Shown piece by piece: positions 1-6,905 of a DNA stretch of 9,803 nucleotides. Source of the DNA: JACDAN01 sp046714355 (GTDB lineage: Bacteria > Actinomycetota > Thermoleophilia > Gaiellales > Gaiellaceae); assembly GCA_046714355.1 (NCBI GenBank), contig JBKKAR010000201.1:1-9803 (forward strand). Reading direction: 5' to 3'. The translations under genes were made by a program, and so were the position numbers. The notes under the pieces were generated by a model. It did not search any database. It was not told the DNA's origin and worked only from the letters and a program-made list of their open reading frames with translations. Position 1 is the stretch's first letter; the number at the start of each line of letters is the position of its first letter.

Positions 1-2
1 CG

Positions 3-1364
<1,362 letters not shown>

Positions 1365-1367
1365 TCT

Positions 1368-1372
1368 GGAGG
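1368..1372 (+). promoter_or_regulatory. Ribosome binding site deciding the vWA-TadB start
   Basis: GGAGG lies 9 nt before ATG 1382, inside the first codons that would be used by the alternative ATG at 1361. The upstream ATG has no comparable Shine-Dalgarno sequence but overlaps the cpaF stop as ATGA, so coupled re-initiation there is possible. The Shine-Dalgarno match favours 1382. Confidence 0.6.
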
Positions 1373-1381
1373 CGTAAGCGA

Positions 1382-3247
1382 ATGGGGATCCGCGTCGGCA
1401 TCGCCATCGGCGCGGTCGCTCTTGCGGCCGTTCCGGCCGCGGGCGCCAGCGTCAGGGTGTCCGGGGTCGACGCCACAACCTTTCCTCGCGTCCGGCTCAC
1501 CGTCGTGACCTCGCGGCCCTCGGCGAAGCCGCCCGCGCTGCGCGAGAACGGCCGCTTGGTCAGCAGTCTTCGGGCCGAGAACCTCGGCCAAGCGAAGAGC
1601 GTCGTGCTGGCCGTGGACAGATCCAGGTCGATGAAGGGGAAGCCTTTCGCCGACGCGATCGCCGCTGCACAGGCATTCCTACGCGCGAAGCTGCCGAGGG
1701 ATCGGGTTGCCGTGGCGACGTTCGCGACCACACCGGTCATACTCGCGGACTTCTCTCCCTTTGCCGGAGATGCCCAGACCGCGCTCCGCTCGCTGTCGGT
1801 CGACCGGGCCGAGGGGACGACGCTGTACGACGGCCTCGTCAAGTCGGCAAACGCGTTCGCACGCGAACCGAACGCCGGCCGCGTGGTCATCGTCGTGACG
1901 GATGGAAACGAGACGCGAAGCACAGCGACACTGGAGAACGCGATCAATGCCGCCCGCGAGGCCGGGGTCCTTCTCTACGTCGTGGCGATCGAGAGCAAGC
2001 AGTTCAATCCAGCGCCGCTCAAGCGACTCGCCCGTGACACGGGCGGGAGCTACCGCGGAGCCGGATCGAGCACGGAACTGCGAACGATCTACGCCGGCAT
2101 CGCTGCGGAGCTGCGCCGCACCTGGCGGCTCGAGTACCTGACGTCCGCCCGACCCGGCAACGCGTTGAAGCTCGACGCGTCGATCCCCAGGCTCGGAGCG
2201 GCCTCTGCTCAACTGACGATCGAGGGGGAGGCGGGCAACGCACCCCCCGCCCCGTCGAAGCTCCTGCCGGAGAAGGTCTACGAAAGCTTCCTCGGCACCC
2301 AGCTCCTCGGCGCCCTCGTCGGCCTGCTCGTCCTGCTCGCAGGCACGTTCCTCGTGAGCTCGGTTCGCGGCTCACGGCTCCGCAGGCGGCTCGCACCGCA
2401 TCTCGCCCCCGGACCTGGTTCCAAGCGGAAGCGGGAGCGCCAGCGGTTGCAGGCAGCCGCGGGCTTGTTCCGCGCCACGGAGCGCACCTTCGGTCACTGG
2501 AAGCAGTGGATCGCACTGGCCCGGATGCTCGAGCGGAGCGACACCCCGCTCCGTGCGGTGGAGTTCGTCTATATCTGCATGGGAGCGGGGCTCGCCACCG
2601 GTCTCATCGCGGGCATGGCCGCGCAGGGCACGATGATCGTCCTCCTCGCCATGGCGGGAGGCGCCTCGATCCCGTTCCTTGTGGTCTGGGTCAAGGGTAA
2701 GCGCCGGACGAGAGCGTTCGAGAACCAGCTCCCGGATCTCCTGATCACCCTCGCCGCCGCGCTCAAGGCCGGACACAGCTTCAAAACCGGCCTCCAGACG
2801 ATCGTCGACGAAGGCCGCCCGCCCGCCAGCAAGGAGCTGAAACGCGTGCTCACCGAGGCGCAGCTCGGACGGCCGATCGACGACTCGCTGAGCGAGATGG
2901 CAGTGCGCCTGGGCTCCAAGAACTTCGAGTTCGTGATCACCGCCGTGACCATCCAGCGACAGGTCGGCGGCAGCCTCGCCGGACTGATCGACATGGTCGC
3001 CGACACCGTCCGCCAGCGCCAGCAGTTCGCCCGCAAGATCAAGGGTCTCACGGCTATGGGACGGGCGGGCGCCTACGTGCTGATGGGCCTGCCGTTCTTC
3101 ATGGCCGCCGCGATCACCGTACTGAACCGCGAGTACATGGACCCGCTGTACCACTCGTCCACCGGCCACAAGTTGATCGCGATGATGCTTGTCATGATGG
3201 CGTTCGGGAGCTTCCTCCTGAACCGAATCGCGTCTTTCAAGGGATAG
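1382..3247 (+). CDS. vWA domain-TadB fusion: type II secretion system F family platform protein
   Basis: This 621-residue protein joins two modules. The N-terminus is a signal peptide (GIRVGIAIGAVALAAVPAAGA, likely cleaved after residue 22). A beta-rich stretch follows, then a von Willebrand factor A domain at about 70-245 with a complete MIDAS metal site: DRSRS (Asp79, Ser81, Ser83), Thr146/147 and TDG Asp174. A transmembrane helix at about 308-327 and a basic linker lead into a TadB/T2SS-F half. That half has membrane segments at about 390-414 and 416-439, a cytoplasmic F domain at about 444-560 (NQLPDLL, LKAGHSF, QVGGSLA), and segments at about 562-581 and 597-617. Ordinary TadB proteins are about half this length. 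The start at 1382 is chosen because GGAGG lies 9 nt upstream. An in-frame ATG at 1361 overlaps the cpaF stop (ATGA) and would add 7 residues. The TadB half should act as an inner-membrane platform for the adjacent ATPase; an extracytoplasmic vWA domain is inferred from topology. Confidence 0.9.
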   Translation: MGIRVGIAIGAVALAAVPAAGASVRVSGVDATTFPRVRLTVVTSRPSAKPPALRENGRLVSSLRAENLGQAKSVVLAVDRSRSMKGKPFADAIAAAQAFLRAKLPRDRVAVATFATTPVILADFSPFAGDAQTALRSLSVDRAEGTTLYDGLVKSANAFAREPNAGRVVIVVTDGNETRSTATLENAINAAREAGVLLYVVAIESKQFNPAPLKRLARDTGGSYRGAGSSTELRTIYAGIAAELRRTWRLEYLTSARPGNALKLDASIPRLGAASAQLTIEGEAGNAPPAPSKLLPEKVYESFLGTQLLGALVGLLVLLAGTFLVSSVRGSRLRRRLAPHLAPGPGSKRKRERQRLQAAAGLFRATERTFGHWKQWIALARMLERSDTPLRAVEFVYICMGAGLATGLIAGMAAQGTMIVLLAMAGGASIPFLVVWVKGKRRTRAFENQLPDLLITLAAALKAGHSFKTGLQTIVDEGRPPASKELKRVLTEAQLGRPIDDSLSEMAVRLGSKNFEFVITAVTIQRQVGGSLAGLIDMVADTVRQRQQFARKIKGLTAMGRAGAYVLMGLPFFMAAAITVLNREYMDPLYHSSTGHKLIAMMLVMMAFGSFLLNRIASFKG

Positions 3248-3258
3248 GGGAAGCCACC

Positions 3259-4161
3259 ATGATGCTTCTATTCATCGCCATCGCCTGCCTCGCGGGCGCC
3301 GTATTCCTCATCGGCGAGGTCGCAACGCTGCCCTCGCGCGAGCGGGAGCGCTCGATGCGCCGGGCTACGCACTACGGCTTCATTCGGATCGCTTCCCCGC
3401 TCGACAACCAGCGCCTCCGCGAGCGCGCCCTCGAGCCGCTTCGCGAAACCTTCGCCGCGTGGGTCTTGAAACTGAATCCACGGACGAGCATGGACTCGAT
3501 CTCGCTCCGGCTCCTCGGGGCGGGCCTGGGCCGACGGATGTCACCGACCGGGTTCTTGGCCGCTAAGGGCTTCCTCGCCGTCGGCGGGGCACTCTTCGGC
3601 GTCGCGATCACGTCGATCACCGGCTCGGGCATGGGCCTCCTCCTGATGGTCGCTTTCGCGGCCGGCGGGTTCATCGCGCCCGACTACTTCGTCTCGCTGA
3701 AGGCGCGCGGCCGCCGCGACAGCGTCCGGGCCGCCCTGCCGGACGCCCTCGACCTACTCGCGGTCTGCGTCGAGGCCGGTCTCGGCTTCGACGGCGCAAT
3801 CGCGAAGCTGACCGAGTACATGGAGGGCCCTCTGGCGGAGGAGTTCGGCCTCACTCTCGGTGAGATGCGCATCGGCGAGAGCCGGCAGGACGCACTGAAG
3901 CGGATGTCCGAGCGTGTGGACGCACCCGAGCTCTCATCGTTCACCCGCGCGATCATCCAGGCCGACCAGCTCGGCACCTCGCTCGGACGGATCCTCCGCG
4001 TCCAGGCCGCCGACACCCGGATGCGCCGTCAGGCAGCCGCGGAGGAAAAGGCCATGAAGGCCCCGATCAAGATGCTCTTCCCGACCGTCCTCTTCATCTT
4101 CCCAGCGATGTTCCTGGTGATCCTGGGACCCGCCTTCATGAACCTCGACAAGCTCTTCTAA
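3259..4161 (+). CDS. tadC: Tad pilus assembly platform protein TadC (type II secretion F family)
   Basis: This 300-residue integral membrane protein of the T2SS-F/GSPF family is the second inner-membrane platform component of Tad machines, working with TadB and the CpaF ATPase. Transmembrane segments are predicted by eye at about 2-20, 98-118, 122-142 and 269-292. The cytoplasmic F domain at about 151-265 has the typical pattern ALPDALDLLAVCVEAGLGFD, GESRQDALKRM and ADQLGTSLGRILRVQA. The last segment, KMLFPTVLFIFPAMFLVILGP, matches TadC C-termini closely. It begins 11 bp after the tadB-type stop. The Shine-Dalgarno sequence is weak (GGGGA, 7 nt before the ATG), so translation may depend on coupling. 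A second ATG directly follows the first and could serve equally. Family membership is secure, and TadC rather than TadB is supported by gene order and by the C-terminal sequence. Confidence 0.93.
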   Translation: MMLLFIAIACLAGAVFLIGEVATLPSRERERSMRRATHYGFIRIASPLDNQRLRERALEPLRETFAAWVLKLNPRTSMDSISLRLLGAGLGRRMSPTGFLAAKGFLAVGGALFGVAITSITGSGMGLLLMVAFAAGGFIAPDYFVSLKARGRRDSVRAALPDALDLLAVCVEAGLGFDGAIAKLTEYMEGPLAEEFGLTLGEMRIGESRQDALKRMSERVDAPELSSFTRAIIQADQLGTSLGRILRVQAADTRMRRQAAAEEKAMKAPIKMLFPTVLFIFPAMFLVILGPAFMNLDKLF

Positions 4162-4170
4162 CGCCGACCT

Positions 4171-4175
4171 AGGAG
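4171..4175 (+). promoter_or_regulatory. Ribosome binding site of the helical-repeat gene
   Basis: AGGAG ends 6 nt before ATG 4182, within the 20-bp gap after tadC. It is a stronger site than that of tadC and supports independent translation of this gene within the Tad transcription unit. Confidence 0.6.
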
Positions 4176-4181
4176 ACAGTC

Positions 4182-5696
4182 ATGCCCGTCACGCCGAAGC
4201 CGAATAACGAACAGCCCGAAGACCAGAAGGGCGAGGAAGTCGAGACCGAGCATGGCTTCGGCACCGGCCTGCGCGCGCAGTTGCAGCGGCGCCGCGACGG
4301 CGAGGCCGCGCCAGTCATCGCCGAGCTCAACGGCCAGAAGGTCGAGACTCCGCTCGTCCGCCTCGACCTCTACGCCTCGCCTCCGCCGGCCGCGGAGCGC
4401 GCGTCGGCCGCCGCGGACGAGGATGAGCTTCAGGAGCTTCAGGGCGAGCTCGAGGGAGTCCGCTCGGAGCTGACGCTGGCGTCAAAGCGGGAGCAGGAGC
4501 TCCGAACCGCTCTGGCCGAGCAGGTCGAGGCCTACGAGCGCCGGCTGACGGAAGAGTCGGACGTCTCGCGCCACGCGTCGCTGCTCGACGACCGCGATGC
4601 CCGGATCACGACGATGGAGACCGAGCTCCAGGAGCGCGAGCGCCGGCTGGCCGCCGAGCGCCGCGAGCTCGACGCCGAGCGCAAGCGACTCTCCCAGGTT
4701 AAGTCAGAGGTCGCCGGCGAGCAGTCGGGCACCGAGAAGTTCGCTAGTGCGCTCAGAGCCCGCGAGGAAGCGATCAAGGACAGCGAGAAGGCTGTTGCCG
4801 AACTGCAGCAGCGCATCAACGCGGTCGCGAAGCGCGAAGAGAAGGTCAAGACCGCCGAGCAGGAGCTCAGCGCGCGCGAGCGGGACGCAAAGCAGCGCAG
4901 CGAGGCCAAGGCGAAGGGGATAGCCGAGCGCGAGGAGCATCTCCGCCGGCGCGAGAAGGAGCTCTCGGAGCGCGAGCGGACGTTCGCGAACCGCGAGACC
5001 CGCATGCTGACCGCCGAGGAGCAGTTCAACGCCCGCGAGGCGGCGCTCGAGCAGCGCGAAGAGCGCCTGCGAGTCGAGTCCGAGCGGCTCCGCTTCCAAC
5101 TCGCCAGTCAAGGCAGCGTCACGAAGGAGGCCGACGCGAAGGCCACCGAGGCGCTTCAGCAGGCCGAGACGACAGCCGCCGAGGTCGAGCAGCGCGAGCT
5201 GATGCTGGCAACGCGCGAGGCCGAGCTCAACCGGCGCGAGGCGCAGCTCGGACGGGTCGAAGAGCAGAAGGAGGTCGGCCGGGACATCGAGCAGCTGCGC
5301 CGCCAACTCGAGGAGCGCGAGCGCGACCTTGTCGAACGCGAGGCCGCCATCCGCGACTCCGAGGACGCGTCAGATTCGCAGGACAAGCGCCTCGACCGGC
5401 GCGAGAAGCGGCTCGGCGAGACCGAGAGCAGCGTGCGTGACCGGCTCAAGGAGCTGGACGAGCGCGAGGCCGAGGTCGAGCTTCGCGAGGCGAGCGGCGA
5501 GGCCGACGTCGAGCTCCGGCTCGAGAAGCTCGAGAAGCGCGAGGCGAAGCTCGAGGCCCTCGAGAAGCGGCTCGCCGCCAAGGAAGCCGAGCTTGCGAGC
5601 TACGTCGCCCAGGCCCAGAGCTCCCTCCACAGCCGCGAAGCCGACTGGTGGAAAAAGGTGCTGGGCCCGGACGAGGTCGGCGCTGCCGACCGCTAG
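4182..5696 (+). CDS. Arg/Glu-rich heptad-repeat helical (coiled-coil) protein, function unknown
   Basis: This 504-residue protein is not a recognised Tad component. It starts 20 bp after tadC with a good Shine-Dalgarno sequence (AGGAG, 6 nt spacing), so it is probably co-transcribed. No signal peptide, membrane segment or cysteine is seen, so it should be cytoplasmic. Residues 1-75 are mixed, with a small conserved-looking patch (VIAELNGQKVETPLVRLDLY, about 45-64). From about 80 to 475 it is almost entirely helix-forming and built from the heptad R-E-x-x-L-x-x. Residues 250-303 give an unbroken run: Leu/Phe/Met at 254, 261, 268, 275, 282, 289, 296 and 303, with Arg-Glu at 250, 257, 264, 271, 285 and 292. 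Other runs centre on 149-170, 338-359, 369-393 and 404-471, with 11-residue breaks between 239 and 250 and between 432 and 443. The tail has the only tryptophans (DWWKKVLG, 488-495). It could be a long coiled-coil scaffold or a stable single alpha-helix; no enzyme motif is visible. Confidence 0.85.
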   Translation: MPVTPKPNNEQPEDQKGEEVETEHGFGTGLRAQLQRRRDGEAAPVIAELNGQKVETPLVRLDLYASPPPAAERASAAADEDELQELQGELEGVRSELTLASKREQELRTALAEQVEAYERRLTEESDVSRHASLLDDRDARITTMETELQERERRLAAERRELDAERKRLSQVKSEVAGEQSGTEKFASALRAREEAIKDSEKAVAELQQRINAVAKREEKVKTAEQELSARERDAKQRSEAKAKGIAEREEHLRRREKELSERERTFANRETRMLTAEEQFNAREAALEQREERLRVESERLRFQLASQGSVTKEADAKATEALQQAETTAAEVEQRELMLATREAELNRREAQLGRVEEQKEVGRDIEQLRRQLEERERDLVEREAAIRDSEDASDSQDKRLDRREKRLGETESSVRDRLKELDEREAEVELREASGEADVELRLEKLEKREAKLEALEKRLAAKEAELASYVAQAQSSLHSREADWWKKVLGPDEVGAADR

Positions 5697-6631
5697 GAAG
5701 CTGCGGCGTCTTCAGCGGCTGCTCCGCGCCACTTGAGCGTGCGGAGCATTACGAGGGTCGCGATCGTCCCGAGCGTGACGTTCAGCGCGATCACGACGAG
5801 CTTGACCCCGACGCTGAAGCTGAGCACGTCCGAGGAGGCGGCCGCGCCCCGGAACAGGTAGACGAGCAGCGCTTGCTCGGTCCCGATCCCACCCGGAGTG
5901 AGCGGCAGCAGGGTCGAGAGGCTCTGCGTGACCTGGACGACAAAGATGTTGTGCGCGTCCGCCGGCAGCCCGAAGGCGCGAAGGAAGAAGAAGATCCCGG
6001 TGATCCGGAAGGCCCAGTCGAGCGCCTGCCAGGCGGCGACGTGGCGGACATAGCGGCGCGGTTGACGCAGGATCGCGCAACCCTGGCGCACGCGCTGCCA
6101 GAACTCCGTCACCCGTCCGGCAGCGAAGAGCGCGACCACGGTCGCCACGACCAGTGCGAGGAAGAGGACGCCGGCCGCCAGCTCCGGGTTGCGGAAGAAC
6201 CAGAGCCAGTCGATCGCCGGCAGATTCGGAAGGACACCGAGGCCCGGGAGGACACCGGTCGCGAGCGCCCAGCCGATCAGCAAAGAGCCGACGAGCGAGT
6301 CGAAGACGGTCTCTACGAGTAGCGTCGCCCCGAGCGTCGGGTACCTCGACCCCTCTACCCGGTGCTTCGCGATGTAGAGGCGCAGGAAGTCGCCGCCCCG
6401 CCCGGGGAGGAGCGCGTTCGCGCCGATCCCCGCCCCGTATGCACCGAGGACGTCCCGCCAACGCACGGCCGCGTCCGGGTACGCGGCGTCGACGATGTGC
6501 AGCCAGGCCCGTGTCCTCGACACGATCCGGCCGAAGTGGCAGAGGACGGCCACGCCGAGCGGCGCCCACGCGATCGACGTGAGCTGGTCGAAGAACGCGC
6601 GAATCGCATCGAAGAGGGCGTCCACGGCCAT
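5693..6631 (-). CDS. Lysylphosphatidylglycerol synthase TM region / flippase-like membrane protein (UPF0104, YbhN-like)
   Basis: This 312-residue polytopic inner-membrane protein belongs to the family of the membrane half of MprF and YbhN/AglD-like proteins, which act on or move lipid-linked substrates. The substrate here cannot be told from sequence. Hydrophobic segments lie at about 20-36, 60-80, 100-125, 151-171, 200-220, 228-246 and 265-297. Family signatures are NALLPGRGGDFLRLY (72-86), LVETVFDSL (105-113) and LLPLTPGGIGTEQALL (241-256), the last being the characteristic PGGIG-x-E loop. No catalytic GNAT-like aminoacyltransferase domain is attached, so it is not a full MprF. ATG 6631 has AGAGG 7 nt upstream; a GTG at codon 3 is a possible alternative. 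It runs convergently into the helical-repeat gene, with both stops in one CTAG. It is transcribed divergently from the carboxypeptidase and has no functional tie to the Tad genes that I can see. Confidence 0.88.
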   Translation of the reverse strand: MAVDALFDAIRAFFDQLTSIAWAPLGVAVLCHFGRIVSRTRAWLHIVDAAYPDAAVRWRDVLGAYGAGIGANALLPGRGGDFLRLYIAKHRVEGSRYPTLGATLLVETVFDSLVGSLLIGWALATGVLPGLGVLPNLPAIDWLWFFRNPELAAGVLFLALVVATVVALFAAGRVTEFWQRVRQGCAILRQPRRYVRHVAAWQALDWAFRITGIFFFLRAFGLPADAHNIFVVQVTQSLSTLLPLTPGGIGTEQALLVYLFRGAAASSDVLSFSVGVKLVVIALNVTLGTIATLVMLRTLKWRGAAAEDAAAS

Positions 6632-6813
6632 ATCCTGGCCTCTGCGGCGTACGATCGGACGCCGTGACCGCGAGAGGGCCGAAGAGACCGTTCACACCGC
6701 AGCGGAGGCGCTCCGCGTTGCGGCGCTTCGCCGAGTCCTTTCGGACGCTCGCCGCAGGCTCTCCGGGAGACGATCGCGGCCATCGCGGACTGATCCGGCC
6801 GCGCGGGTCGCGG

Positions 6814-6842
6814 TTGACTCGCCAGGGTCTTCGTCGTATAGA
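6814..6842 (+). promoter_or_regulatory. Sigma70-like promoter of the carboxypeptidase gene
   Basis: The -35 TTGACT (6814-6819, 5 of 6 to TTGACA) and -10 TATAGA (6837-6842, 4 of 6 to TATAAT) are separated by exactly 17 nt. A start of transcription about 7 nt downstream would give a 5' leader of roughly 55 nt ending at the GGAGGAGG site. The spacing and the AT-rich -10 stand out from the GC-rich background, and the orientation fits the downstream gene. Confidence 0.6.
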
Positions 6843-6889
6843 TGGGCGAATATCAATCGGACGGGCGGTGATCGGGGGCGCCTAAGTCC

Positions 6890-6897
6890 GGAGGAGG
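6890..6897 (+). promoter_or_regulatory. Ribosome binding site selecting the TTG start at 6906
   Basis: GGAGGAGG is a near-perfect Shine-Dalgarno sequence and ends 8 nt before TTG 6906. That start opens directly onto a signal peptide. A GTG at 6897 overlaps the site itself and is therefore not a plausible start. Confidence 0.75.
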
Positions 6898-6905
6898 TGT
6901 CCCGT

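Larger units (their letters stand above)
6632..6905. other. Divergent intergenic region
   Basis: These 274 bp separate the flippase-like gene (leftward) and the carboxypeptidase (rightward). Seen in it are a sigma70-like promoter for the rightward gene, the rightward ribosome binding site, and two adjacent small inverted repeats. The repeats are GCGGAG/CTCCGC with a 3-nt loop at 6702-6716 and CGGCG/CGCCG with a 3-nt loop at 6721-6733. Their role is unknown and they could be chance in GC-rich DNA. No clear leftward promoter was found. Open frames crossing the region are Arg-rich and look non-coding. Confidence 0.6.

Noticed and set aside
4532..5581. Long minus-strand Ser/Arg-rich and Leu-rich frames opposite the helical-repeat gene
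   Set aside because: They are antisense shadows of GAG/CGC-rich codons: CTC and GCG read back as Leu, Ser, Arg and Ala strings. They have no independent start signals.
6842..6871. Nine-codon ATG frame in the carboxypeptidase leader, a possible leader peptide
   Set aside because: The ATG overlaps the predicted -10 box and so would lie upstream of the transcript start; there is no ribosome binding site.
6664..6885. GTG-started 73-codon Arg-rich frame in the divergent intergenic region
   Set aside because: It has no ribosome binding site, the composition is that of GC-rich non-coding DNA, and it runs through the predicted promoter.
6495..6905. Extension of the carboxypeptidase frame upstream of TTG 6906
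   Set aside because: It overlaps the opposite-strand flippase-like gene, is Arg-rich and non-conserved in look, and would bury the promoter, ribosome binding site and signal peptide.
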